Assembly: GCA_025463765.1 (NCBI GenBank)
Contig: JAODBC010000077.1
Span: forward strand, 1 to 36,663
Source: Subtercola sp.
GTDB lineage: Bacteria; Actinomycetota; Actinomycetes; Actinomycetales; Microbacteriaceae
Direction: 5' to 3'
DNA length: 36,663 nt
Shown here: piece after piece, positions 10,329 through 19,349 of the stretch
Position numbering within the stretch: the first letter of the stretch is position 1
Layout of the letters: the number at the start of each line of letters is the position of its first letter
The notes under the pieces: model-generated
Seen by the model: the letters and a program-made list of their open reading frames with translations, nothing else
Told to the model about the DNA's origin: nothing
The model's database searches: none
Made by a program: the position numbers and the translations under genes

Positions 10329-10957
10329 CGGTGCCTGACGAGCTGCACGACGAGCCTGTCGATCTCACCGTCACGCGCAGCGACAAGGTCTTCGACGGCA
10401 AGATCTGGGATGTTCGCAGCGAGACGTTCGACTACAACGGCAAAGACACGTTGCGGGAGTTCGTCGATCATCCGGGCGCCGTCGCGGTGATGGCCATCGA
10501 CCAGGATGATCGGGTGCTGCTCATTCAGCAGTACCGGCACCCCGTGCGTGCTCGTGAGTGGGAGATTCCCGCGGGGCTGCTCGACATTTCGGGCGAAGAC
10601 TTTCTTGTCGCCGCCCAGCGCGAGCTGGCCGAAGAGGTCGATCTGCAGGCCGACACCTGGAACGTTTTGCTCGACTACGCGACGACCCCGGGCGGCAACA
10701 ACGAGCTCATTCGCATCTACCTCGCTCGCGGGCTGCACCCGACCGACGAGCCGTTCGACCGTGAAGACGAAGAGGCCGACATGCAGCTGCGCTGGGTGGC
10801 GCTCGACGACATCGTGGCAGGAGTGCTCGGGGGAGCGCTGCAGAATCCGTCGCTGGTCATCTCGTCGCTCGCAGCTGTTGCGTCGCGCGCGGCGGGGTGG
10901 GCCTCGCTGAAGCCGGCCGACGAGCCGTGGCCGGAGTACCGGCGGCTGCACAGCTGA
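10325..10957 (+). CDS. NUDIX hydrolase, ADP-ribose pyrophosphatase-like
   Basis: A 210-residue NUDIX hydrolase. The Nudix box is [20 protein letters not shown] followed by EVDL, matching G-x5-E-x7-REL-x-EE; the preceding EWEIPAG is typical of the ADP-ribose pyrophosphatase (NudF/Rv1700) subgroup. Its reaction would be ADP-ribose to AMP and ribose 5-phosphate. The C-terminal ~30 residues are Ala-rich. The gene is translationally coupled on both sides, with GTGA overlap with pyrG and TGATG with xerD. The same pyrG-NUDIX-xerD order occurs in mycobacteria. A second GTG at 10331 is an equally possible start. Confidence 0.93.
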
Positions 10958-11976
10958 TGCCGGCGGTGCAGGGGGCTGCGGGCATCCACTCTCCGGCGAT
11001 ACATTCGCTGGTCGACGGGTACCTGCGCCACCTGACCATCGAGCGCGGGTTGTCTCGAAACACCCTGTCGGCATATCGGCGAGACCTCGCACGGTACGAG
11101 GTGTGGCTGTCGGCTCAGGGCATCGACTCGTTCGAGGCGATCGGCGAGGGCGAGATCGGGGCGTTCACTCGGCAGCTGGCGGCCGAGGTGCCCGACCCCG
11201 TGACAGGCCTAGTGGCCCCCCTTGCGGCGTCGTCGGTGGCGCGCATCGTGTCGTCGGTACGGGGGTTGCACCGGTTTCTCGCCGAAGAAGGGCAGGCTCC
11301 GGTGAATGCTGCGCGCGAGGTGAAGCCGCCGAAGCTGCCGAGCCGGTTGCCGAAGGCGATCTCGATCGAGCAGATGACGGCGCTGCTCGAGGCGACCGGG
11401 GGAGACGAGCCTTCTTCGTTGCGGGATCGCGCCCTGCTCGAGCTGCTGTACGCGACGGGGGCTCGGGTGTCTGAGGTGGTGTCGCTGAATGTGGATGATG
11501 TGGTCGGTGTTGCCGGTGGTGTCGGCTCCAGCGGCTCCGGCGCTGGCTCCGGTGAATTCGCCGACACCGGGTTCGTGCGAGTTCTGGGTAAGGGCAGCAA
11601 ACAGCGCCTCGTGCCGGTGGGCAGTTTCGCGCGGGAGGCGCTCGATGCCTATCTCGTGCGGGTGCGTCCGCTGTATTCGGCGCGCGGGCGGTCGACGCCG
11701 GCGCTGTTTCTTGGGCTGCGCGGCGATCGGCTGAGTCGGCAGGGGGCGTGGCTGATCATCCAGGCCGCGGCTCGGCGTGCCGGGCTCTCCGCACACATCT
11801 CGCCTCATACGTTTCGGCACTCGTTCGCGACTCATCTCATCGCGGGCGGGGCAGATGTTCGTGTCGTGCAAGACCTGCTCGGCCACGCTTCTGTCACCAC
11901 CACGCAGATCTACACCCACGTGACCGCCGACACCCTGCGCGACATGTACCAGACGGCGCACCCTCGCGCGCGCTAG
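10957..11976 (+). CDS. xerD: Site-specific tyrosine recombinase XerD
   Basis: A 339-residue tyrosine recombinase that, with XerC, resolves chromosome dimers at dif. The N-terminal SAM-like core-binding domain (residues ~15-115, YLRHLTIERGLSRNTLSAY) is followed by the catalytic domain with Arg170 (ATGARVSE), Lys in GKGSKQR (~212-215), HTFRHSF (His284, Arg287), LGHAS (His310) and nucleophile Tyr319. All catalytic residues are present. Unusual is a Gly/Ser/Val-rich insertion at ~183-203 between the Arg region and the lysine beta hairpin. The start ATG overlaps the NUDIX stop by one base. Downstream comes a repeat-rich gene-free region, so this gene ends the operon. Confidence 0.94.
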   Translation: MPAVQGAAGIHSPAIHSLVDGYLRHLTIERGLSRNTLSAYRRDLARYEVWLSAQGIDSFEAIGEGEIGAFTRQLAAEVPDPVTGLVAPLAASSVARIVSSVRGLHRFLAEEGQAPVNAAREVKPPKLPSRLPKAISIEQMTALLEATGGDEPSSLRDRALLELLYATGARVSEVVSLNVDDVVGVAGGVGSSGSGAGSGEFADTGFVRVLGKGSKQRLVPVGSFAREALDAYLVRVRPLYSARGRSTPALFLGLRGDRLSRQGAWLIIQAAARRAGLSAHISPHTFRHSFATHLIAGGADVRVVQDLLGHASVTTTQIYTHVTADTLRDMYQTAHPRAR

Positions 11977-11983
11977 CCTTTTT

Positions 11984-12104
11984 GTGCGCCGCCGCCTCTG
12001 CGGCGCACAGTGCGACTGGATGCTCCCGCCTGGGTATTGGCCGCTACCAACACGGAACGCGACGAGCGCGGTCGCCGCGTTCCGCCGACCCCGTTAGGTG
12101 CGCC
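11984..12104 (+). repeat. 121-bp element, left copy of inverted pair
   Basis: This copy starts gtgcgccgccgcc and ends gtgcgcc. Compared base by base with the reverse complement of 12440-12560 it has 10 differences in 121 positions and no gaps, about 92% identity. The strongest blocks are around 'gcgactggatgctc', 'ttggccgctaccaac' and 'gaacgcgacgagcgcggtcg'. It begins eight bases after the xerD stop. Confidence 0.93.
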
Positions 12105-12115
12105 CGGTGCCTATG

Positions 12116-12260
12116 GTGCGCCGCCGCCTCTGGGCCACGCCGGCCAGAGGCTCCGCGCGCCGCTTGCGGCGGGTGGAGTGGCCCCGGTGGGGACGACGCA
12201 CAGTGCGACGCGATGCTCGTGCTCCAGTACTGGCCGCTACCGACTCGAGCCCGCGACGAG
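12116..12260 (+). repeat. Third, interrupted copy of the same element
   Basis: The first 17 bases (gtgcgccgccgcctctg) are identical to the start of the left copy. About 64 bases of unrelated GC-rich sequence follow (12133-12196), with inverted ends gggccac / gtggccc. The similarity then resumes with cgcacagtgcgac, gatgctc, tactggccgctaccgac and gcgacgag. The copy is in the same orientation as the left copy and more diverged. Confidence 0.75.
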
Positions 12261-12362
12261 GCGTCGATCGACGCGTGTAGATGGAGGGTGGGGACGAGGG
12301 CGGCAGCGCGAGATCGCAGCGGTCGTGTCTTCTCCGGTTCCGTGGCTAGAGGTGGGAGTTAG

Positions 12363-12417
12363 GTCGGAGCAGAGCCCTCATCCCCGCAATACGTGGGGAT
12401 GCGGGCTCTTCTCCGAC
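12363..12417. terminator. Long hairpin, possible bidirectional terminator
   Basis: The arms gtcggag-c-agagccc-t-catcccc and ggggatg-c-gggctct-t-ctccgac pair over about 23 positions around an eight-base loop. The hairpin sits midway between the 3' ends of xerD (plus) and argG (minus) and between the two arms of the large inverted repeat. It lacks a U tract on either strand, so termination activity is an inference from place and shape. Confidence 0.6.
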
Positions 12418-12439
12418 GAAAGCTCTGCACGGCGGCGGC

Positions 12440-12560
12440 GGCGCACCCAGCGAGGTCGGCGGAACGCGGCGACCGCGCTCGTCGCGTTCAGCGTTGGTAG
12501 CGGCCAAAACCCAGCCGCGAGCATCCAGTCGCACGGTGCGCCGCAGCGGCGGCGGCGCAC
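12440..12560 (-). repeat. 121-bp element, right copy of inverted pair
   Basis: Reverse-complement partner of 11984-12104, ~92% identical and without gaps. Its outer end abuts the 20-bp tandem repeat. Together with the left copy it makes the whole xerD-argG gap an imperfect palindrome about 577 bp long. Confidence 0.93.
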
Positions 12561-12604
12561 AAATAGGCAACGCGGCGCACCAATAGGCACCGCGGCGCAC
12601 GAAT

Positions 12605-12606
<2 letters not shown>
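12552..12606 (+). repeat. 20-bp tandem repeat, 2.7 copies
   Basis: The units are gcggcgcacaaataggcaac (12552-12571), gcggcgcaccaataggcacc (12572-12591) and a partial unit gcggcgcacgaatct from 12592. The last unit runs into the argG stop codon. The first unit overlaps the outer end of the right 121-bp element. Confidence 0.9.
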
Positions 12607-14128
<1,522 letters not shown>

Positions 14129-14147
14129 CTAAGGCCGTGCACGACGG

Positions 14148-14153
14148 TAGGAT
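14148..14153 (+). promoter_or_regulatory. Possible -10 box of the parA-scpAB operon
   Basis: TAGGAT lies about 50 bases upstream of the parA ATG in the argG-parA intergenic region. It fits the TAnnnT form common in actinobacteria. The -35 region is not recognisable. It would give a leader that includes the AGGAG at 14190-14194. Confidence 0.4.
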
Positions 14154-14203
14154 TGTGGCACCCGCCCTGGGAGAGGTCGGGTGTGAGTGAGGAGCATCGC
14201 CGG

Positions 14204-15091
14204 ATGGCAAAGAGGAACACGACTGCTTCTGAACTTCCGGGGCTCGAGGCTCCCGTTCTCGGCCCCACGGGCCGGCCGTTCCGCGTTTTTCCGGCGCCCC
14301 CGCCCCTGAAAAGCCACGGCCCGGCGCGCATCATCTCCCTGTGCAACCAGAAGGGCGGTGTGGGCAAGACGACGACCACCGTGAACCTGGGCGCGACGCT
14401 GGCCGAGGATGGCCGGCGAGTGCTCGCGATCGACTTCGACCCGCAGGGTGCGCTTTCGGCCGGTCTCGGCGTGAACACGCACGATTCGCTCACCATCTAC
14501 GATCTGCTGCTGGGTACCGAGAAAGACCCGCATGCGGTCATCCGGTCGACCAGCGTGCCGAATCTCGACGTTATTCCGGCGAATATCGACCTCTCGGCGG
14601 CCGAGGTGCACCTCATCAACGAAGTGGCTCGCGAGACGATTCTCGCTCGGGTGCTGCGCAAAGTCAGCGACGAGTACGACGTCATTCTCATCGACTGCCA
14701 GCCGTCGCTCGGCTTGCTCACCGTGAATGCGCTGACGGCCAGCCACGGGGTGCTCATTCCGCTCGAGTGCGAGTTCTTCGCGTTGCGCGGCGTCGCGTTG
14801 CTCGTCGAAACCATCGATAAGGTGCGCGATCGGCTGAACCCCGCCATCAAGCTCGACGGCATTCTCGCAACGATGTACGACGCTCGCACGCTGCACTCGC
14901 GCGAAGTGATGCAGCGCGTGGTCGAGCAATTCGGCCCCGAAGTGCTCGAGACGGTCATCGGGCGCACCATCAAGTTTCCCGACGCGAGCGTCTCGGGCAC
15001 TCCGATCACGCAGTTCGCCCCCGATCATCCGGCAGCCCAGGCCTATCGGCAGCTGGCGCGTGAACTGGTGTTCCGTGGCGCGGTCGCCTAA
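14204..15091 (+). CDS. parA: ParA/Soj-family ATPase next to scpAB
   Basis: A 295-residue ParA-type ATPase. The deviant Walker A KGGVGKTTT follows RIISLCNQ (~residues 43-58), then IDFDPQGALSAGLG and the Walker B-like VILIDCQPSLGLLT. These proteins are dimerising ATPases for DNA or cargo positioning on the nucleoid. The start ATG 14204 has AGGAG at 14190-14194, spacing 9; GTG 14183 is an alternative, and the much longer open frame upstream is only the antisense of argG. No parB follows: the next genes are scpA and scpB, as in M. tuberculosis Rv1708-Rv1710. It is therefore the condensin-linked orphan ParA, not the origin-proximal one. Confidence 0.93.
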   Translation: MAKRNTTASELPGLEAPVLGPTGRPFRVFPAPPPLKSHGPARIISLCNQKGGVGKTTTTVNLGATLAEDGRRVLAIDFDPQGALSAGLGVNTHDSLTIYDLLLGTEKDPHAVIRSTSVPNLDVIPANIDLSAAEVHLINEVARETILARVLRKVSDEYDVILIDCQPSLGLLTVNALTASHGVLIPLECEFFALRGVALLVETIDKVRDRLNPAIKLDGILATMYDARTLHSREVMQRVVEQFGPEVLETVIGRTIKFPDASVSGTPITQFAPDHPAAQAYRQLARELVFRGAVA

Positions 15092-15105
15092 ACAGCAGGA
15101 TGCCC

Positions 15106-16005
15106 GTGAACGGAGTGCCTGAGCGGAACCTGGTTCGACGGGATGCAAGGCGCAAGAGGAGTGCCGTACCGGCGGCACGGCCGACGATGACAACGCCGCA
15201 GACCGACGCACCAGCTCCCGCTCAGCCCGGCTTCTCGCTCACGCTCAGTAACTTCGAAGGGCCGTTCGACCTGCTGCTCTCGCTGATCTCGAAACACGAG
15301 GTCGACATCACCGAGATCGCGCTGAGCGCCGTGACCGATGAGTTCATCAGCTACCTCAAAGGGCTCGACTCCGAGAAGGAACTCGACCGGGCATCCGAAT
15401 TCCTGGTGGTGGCGGCCACGCTGCTCGACCTGAAGATCGTGGGGCTGCTGCCTCAGGGTGAACTCGTCGACGCCGAAGACGTGGCGTTGCTCGAGGCTCG
15501 CGATCTGCTGTTCGCGCGGCTGCTGCAGTACCGCGCGTTCAAGCAGGTGTCGGCCTGGTTCGCCACGAACTTCGACGAAGAGGGTGGCCGGCATGCGCGG
15601 GCGGTGCGGCTCGAGGAGAAGTTTCGTCAGCAGGTACCCGAGCTGGTGTGGACCCTCACGCCCGACGATTTCGCTGCGCTGGCGATGCTCGCTCTCGCTC
15701 CGCGCGAAGTGCCGGTCGTGGGGCTCGAGCATCTGCATGCGCCGCTCGTGAGCATTCGCGAGCAGGCAGCGCACGTGGTGTCGGCGCTGCGCTCGGGCGA
15801 GCCGGTGTCGTTTCGGAGGCTCATCGAGGGCATCGTGGAGAAGGGCATCGTGGTGGCACGCTTCTTGGCGGTGCTCGAGCTCTACCGGCACGCCGCGATC
15901 TCGTTCGAACAACTCGAACCGCTCGGCGAGCTGACGATTCGGTGGAGCGCCGAGAACTGGTCCGACGAAAACCTCTCGAATCTGGGGGCCGATTATGACA
16001 ACTGA
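15106..16005 (+). CDS. scpA: Segregation and condensation protein ScpA (kleisin)
   Basis: A kleisin that bridges SMC heads in the SMC-ScpA-ScpB condensin. The conserved N-terminal region is FSLTLSNFEGPFDLLLSLIS followed by KHEVDITEIALS, and the C-terminal winged helix is near RFLAVLELYRHAAISFEQ. The start is uncertain: GTG 15106 has GCAGGA five bases upstream. ATG 15100 is in frame with poor spacing, and ATG 15187 (MTTPQTDAPAPAQ) is closest to the conserved region but has no ribosome site. Residues before ~40 are not conserved in character. It overlaps scpB by 11 bases. Confidence 0.92.
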   Translation: MNGVPERNLVRRDARRKRSAVPAARPTMTTPQTDAPAPAQPGFSLTLSNFEGPFDLLLSLISKHEVDITEIALSAVTDEFISYLKGLDSEKELDRASEFLVVAATLLDLKIVGLLPQGELVDAEDVALLEARDLLFARLLQYRAFKQVSAWFATNFDEEGGRHARAVRLEEKFRQQVPELVWTLTPDDFAALAMLALAPREVPVVGLEHLHAPLVSIREQAAHVVSALRSGEPVSFRRLIEGIVEKGIVVARFLAVLELYRHAAISFEQLEPLGELTIRWSAENWSDENLSNLGADYDN

Positions 16006-16681
16006 ACTGACGAGCGAGCGAGACGCTGAGCTTGCCGACGCCGAACGTCCCGACGCCGAACGTGCCGACACCGAGCTTGCCGACGCTGAGCTGGCCGCAG
16101 CCGAGCTGCAGGCACCGGATGCCCGGCACTTCGACCTCGAACGGGCGCTCGAGGCGATCTTCATGGTCGCCGACGAACCGCAGGGTCTTGTGGCGCTCGC
16201 CACCGCCCTCGGCCGCCCGGTGGCGGCCGTGCGGCAGACCATCGAGCGGCTAGTGGACGACTATGACGGGGTGAACGGTACGATTCGCCGCGGATTCGAG
16301 CTGCGCGAGGTGGCCGGCGGGTGGCGACTGTATGTGCGCGGCGACTATGACCAGATCGTTCGCGATTTTGTGCTCACCGAGAATCCGACACGCCTGTCGC
16401 AGGCCGCACTCGAGACACTTTCGGTGATCGCCTACAAGCAGCCGATCACGCGCAGTGCGATCGCCTCCATTCGCGCCGTGAACGTCGATTCGGTCGTTCG
16501 CACGCTGCTCGGGCGCGGGCTCATCACCGAGGTCTCGACCGACGGCGAAACCGGAGCCATTTACTATGGAACGACCGACCTGCTTCTGACGCAGCTCGGG
16601 CTCAACTCGCTCGACGAGCTTCCTAAGATCTCACCACTCCTAGCCGATGGTGCGGAGGGTTTTGATGACCAGTTCCACTGA
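15995..16681 (+). CDS. scpB: Segregation and condensation protein ScpB
   Basis: A 228-residue ScpB, a dimer of paired winged helices that binds ScpA in the condensin complex. The conserved part begins at ~residue 47 (FDLERALEAIFMVADEPQ) and includes LSQAALETLSVIAYKQPITR and RGLITEVS. The first ~40 residues are an unusual acidic tract of six pentapeptide repeats. The start ATG lies inside the end of scpA, and the end overlaps rluB, so expression is coupled. The C-terminal tail after the second winged helix is acidic. Confidence 0.94.
   Translation: MTTELTSERDAELADAERPDAERADTELADAELAAAELQAPDARHFDLERALEAIFMVADEPQGLVALATALGRPVAAVRQTIERLVDDYDGVNGTIRRGFELREVAGGWRLYVRGDYDQIVRDFVLTENPTRLSQAALETLSVIAYKQPITRSAIASIRAVNVDSVVRTLLGRGLITEVSTDGETGAIYYGTTDLLLTQLGLNSLDELPKISPLLADGAEGFDDQFH
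16022..16111 (+). repeat. Six 15-bp coding repeats in the scpB N-terminus
   Basis: Six successive units encode DAELA, DAERP, DAERA, DTELA, DAELA and AAELQ. Third-position changes between units show that the repeat is partly old and partly homogenised. It adds a flexible acidic arm in front of the first winged-helix domain. Confidence 0.9.
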
Positions 16682-17600
16682 GAGCGCTTCAGGTGCGTCG
16701 AAAAGCGGCGCCGAACCCGACGGAGCGCTGCCCGATGGCGTGCGCCTGCAGAAGGTGCTGGCCTCGGCCGGCGTCGCCTCACGGCGCGTCTCTGAAGAGC
16801 TGATCACCGCCGGGCGCGTGCGCGTGAACGGCGAGGTCGTGCGTGAACTCGGCCGCCGTATCGACCCCGAGACCGACAAGGTCGCGGTCGACAATGTCGC
16901 CGTGCAGCTCGACACCACGAAGCGCTACGTCATGCTGAACAAGCCGGTGGGCATCGTGAGTTCGCTCGCCGACCAGCACGGCCGCCCCGACCTGTCGGAG
17001 TACACGAGCCAGTACGAAGAACGGCTGTTCAACGTAGGCCGGCTCGACGCCGAGACCTCGGGGCTGCTCATTCTCACTAACGACGGCGAGTTGGCGCACG
17101 TGCTCGCGCACCCGTCGTTCGGCGTGATGAAGACCTACATCGCGCGGGTGGAGGGCCGAGTGGCGCCCCAGGCCATTGCGCGCCTGACGAAGGGCGTCGA
17201 GCTCGACGACGGCCCCATCGCCGCCGACAAGGCGCGGCTGCTCGACAGCTCGGCCAGCAGCAGCCTCGTCGAGGTGACTCTGCACTCTGGCCGCAATCGC
17301 ATCGTGCGACGGATGCTCGACGAGGTCGGGCATCCGGTCGTCGAACTCGTTCGGCGGCAGTTCGGGCCACTACACCTCGGCTCGCTGAAAGCGGGGGAGC
17401 TTCGCGACCTGAGCCGCGATGAGCTGGGTGCGCTGCTCACGCTGTCTCGCGACGCGAAGGCTCCGAAGGGTGACGCGGCGGCCGCGCAGGCCCCGAAGGG
17501 TGATACTTCAGGTGCGAAGCCGGCGCGAGCCGCAACTGCAACCGCGAGCACGAGCGTGAGCACAAGCACGCCCGCGAAAGACAGGAAAGCACGTGCCTGA
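16665..17600 (+). CDS. rluB: 23S rRNA pseudouridine synthase RluB-like
   Basis: A 311-residue RsuA/RluB-type pseudouridine synthase. The S4 domain (residues ~25-75: VRLQKVLASAGVASRRVSEE) is followed by the catalytic domain with the active-site aspartate in GRLDAETSGLLI and the later motif SGRNRIVRRML. By neighbourhood (scpB-rluB in many Gram-positive bacteria) it should act on 23S rRNA. The start ATG 16665 is five bases after GGAGGG and overlaps the scpB end; an in-frame ATG at 16647 is less well placed. The C-terminal ~50 residues are an Ala/Lys/Ser/Thr-rich tail with the repeat (Q)APKGD, which is probably disordered. Confidence 0.93.
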   Translation: MTSSTESASGASKSGAEPDGALPDGVRLQKVLASAGVASRRVSEELITAGRVRVNGEVVRELGRRIDPETDKVAVDNVAVQLDTTKRYVMLNKPVGIVSSLADQHGRPDLSEYTSQYEERLFNVGRLDAETSGLLILTNDGELAHVLAHPSFGVMKTYIARVEGRVAPQAIARLTKGVELDDGPIAADKARLLDSSASSSLVEVTLHSGRNRIVRRMLDEVGHPVVELVRRQFGPLHLGSLKAGELRDLSRDELGALLTLSRDAKAPKGDAAAAQAPKGDTSGAKPARAATATASTSVSTSTPAKDRKARA

Positions 17601-18672
17601 GAGCAGACTGGTCGGCCCGGTACGCGTGGTCGGCGTCGGGCTGCTCGGCACTAGCATCGGCCTCGGCCTGCGGGCCCGCGGCCTCGACGTGATACTCGCC
17701 GACGCCTCGCCGACCCACCTCAGCATCGCCATCGACTATGGCGCGGGCCGCGCCGAGCTGCCGGATGATCAGCCGCAGCTGATCGTCGTGTGTGTGCCGC
17801 CCGACGTGACTGCGCAGGTCGTCGCGGCCGAACTCGCGCGCTTCGAGCACGCCATCGTGACCGATGTGGCGAGCGTGAAGCTGGCTCCGCTGCACGAACT
17901 CCGGGCATCCGGTGCCGACGTCTCTCGCTACGTCGGCACGCATCCGATGGCCGGCGCCGAACGCGGGGGGCCGCTCTCGGGTCGCGCCGACCTCTTTCAG
18001 GGTCGCCCCTGGGTCGTTGCAGCGCACGACGGCATCTCGTACCAGCGCGGCAGCGCCATCGACGACCTCATTCTCGACCTTGGCGGCACCCTCGTCGAGA
18101 TGACGCCCGAAGACCACGACCGCAGCGTTGCGCTGGTGTCGCATGTGCCGCAGGTGATCTCGTCGCTGATGGCCCGGCGGCTGATCGATGCTCCGAGCGC
18201 CGCCGTGAACCTCTCGGGTCAGGGGCTTCGCGATGTGACGCGTATCGCCGCGAGCGACCCCCAGCTCTGGGTGCAGATACTCGGAGCGAACGCGGCGCCT
18301 GTCGCGAGCATCCTGAACCTGTTTCGGCACGACCTCGACCGGCTCATCGAGACACTCGAGGCGCCAGAAGCGGTGGGCGCCAGCCGGCGGCTGGCCGAAG
18401 AACTCGCGGGCGGCAACGCCGGTGTGGCGCGCATTCCGGGCAAACACGGCCTCGACCGGCGTTACTCGCAACTGGTCGTGATGGTAGATGATCGACCCGG
18501 CGAACTGGCGCGCCTGTTCACCGAGATCGGCGAAGCCGGCGTCAACCTCGAAGACCTGCGCCTCGAGCACTCACCGGGGGCGCAGATCGGTTTCGCCGAT
18601 ATCGCCGTTCTGCCCGAGCGCCTCGGCCACCTCACCGAGTGGCTCACCGAACGCGGATGGCGCATCGCGTGA
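17593..18672 (+). CDS. tyrA: Prephenate dehydrogenase with ACT domain
   Basis: A 359-residue TyrA that oxidises and decarboxylates prephenate to 4-hydroxyphenylpyruvate for tyrosine synthesis. The N-terminal Rossmann motif GVGLLG is at 14-19 and the active-site histidine is in [11 protein letters not shown] (~116-126). A helical dimerisation domain follows with [13 protein letters not shown]-terminal ACT domain (~293-345, [20 protein letters not shown]) suggests feedback control by an aromatic amino acid. GTG start with AGGAAA upstream; it overlaps rluB by eight bases and cmk by four. Confidence 0.94.
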   Translation: MPESRLVGPVRVVGVGLLGTSIGLGLRARGLDVILADASPTHLSIAIDYGAGRAELPDDQPQLIVVCVPPDVTAQVVAAELARFEHAIVTDVASVKLAPLHELRASGADVSRYVGTHPMAGAERGGPLSGRADLFQGRPWVVAAHDGISYQRGSAIDDLILDLGGTLVEMTPEDHDRSVALVSHVPQVISSLMARRLIDAPSAAVNLSGQGLRDVTRIAASDPQLWVQILGANAAPVASILNLFRHDLDRLIETLEAPEAVGASRRLAEELAGGNAGVARIPGKHGLDRRYSQLVVMVDDRPGELARLFTEIGEAGVNLEDLRLEHSPGAQIGFADIAVLPERLGHLTEWLTERGWRIA

Positions 18673-19349
18673 GCGCGATCGTCGTCGCGATCGACGGGCC
18701 CGCGGGCAGCGGCAAGTCGAGCGTGAGCAAGCAGGTCGCGCGCGAACTCGGTTACGCGTACCTCGATACCGGGGCCGCCTATCGCGCCCTCGCCTGGATG
18801 CTGCTCGACCGCGGCCTCGACGCCGAGAACCCGCTCGTGGTCGTCGAATCGCTCGCCGAATTCGAATTCGCGGTCGGTACCGACCCCGACCACTACTTCG
18901 TGAAGGTGGGGCCGGATGACGTGACCATCGCCATTCGTGAGCCCTGGGTCACGAGCGAAGTGCGTCTCGTCGCGCGGCTGCCCGAGGTGCGCGCGTACCT
19001 CACCGCGTTGTTCCGGCGCGTCGTCGCCGAAGCCTCGCAGCCCGGCATCGTGGTCGAGGGCCGCGACATCACCACGGTCGTCGCACCTGATGCTACGGCG
19101 AGAATCCTGCTGACGGCCTCAGAAGAGGCTAGAATGGGCAGGCGTTCAGCAGAACTCGTTGATCAATCGGCCGCCGTCGTCGGCGAACAGCTGCGATCAC
19201 GAGACCGGGCCGACTCCCGGGTCGTCGACTTCATGAATGCCGCAGACGGTGTGACCACCGTCGATTCCACCGAACTCGACTTCGGCCAGACCGTTTCAGC
19301 GGTGGTCGATGTTGTCAGAACTGCAGTAATGAGGGCTTCCCATGGTTAA
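18669..19349 (+). CDS. cmk: Cytidylate kinase
   Basis: A 226-residue (d)CMP kinase with the P-loop [15 protein letters not shown] at the start, [27 protein letters not shown] and RRSAELV. It phosphorylates CMP and dCMP. The start is GTG 18669, in GTGA overlap with the tyrA stop, giving [15 protein letters not shown], the usual beginning of the family; ATG 18657 is in frame upstream. The gene ends in the ATGGTTAA overlap with der. The cmk-der pair is conserved in actinobacteria and Firmicutes. Confidence 0.95.
   Translation: MSAIVVAIDGPAGSGKSSVSKQVARELGYAYLDTGAAYRALAWMLLDRGLDAENPLVVVESLAEFEFAVGTDPDHYFVKVGPDDVTIAIREPWVTSEVRLVARLPEVRAYLTALFRRVVAEASQPGIVVEGRDITTVVAPDATARILLTASEEARMGRRSAELVDQSAAVVGEQLRSRDRADSRVVDFMNAADGVTTVDSTELDFGQTVSAVVDVVRTAVMRASHG

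Larger units (their letters stand above)
11977..12604. other. Gene-free, repeat-built region between xerD and argG
   Basis: This 628-bp gap lies between convergent genes. I see no credible coding gene: the open frames in it come from the repeats and have no family features. It contains the left arm (11984-12104) and right arm (12440-12560) of a large inverted repeat, a broken third copy (12116-12260), a central long hairpin (12363-12417) and a 20-bp tandem repeat at its right edge. It is probably non-coding or a degenerate non-autonomous element. Confidence 0.85.
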
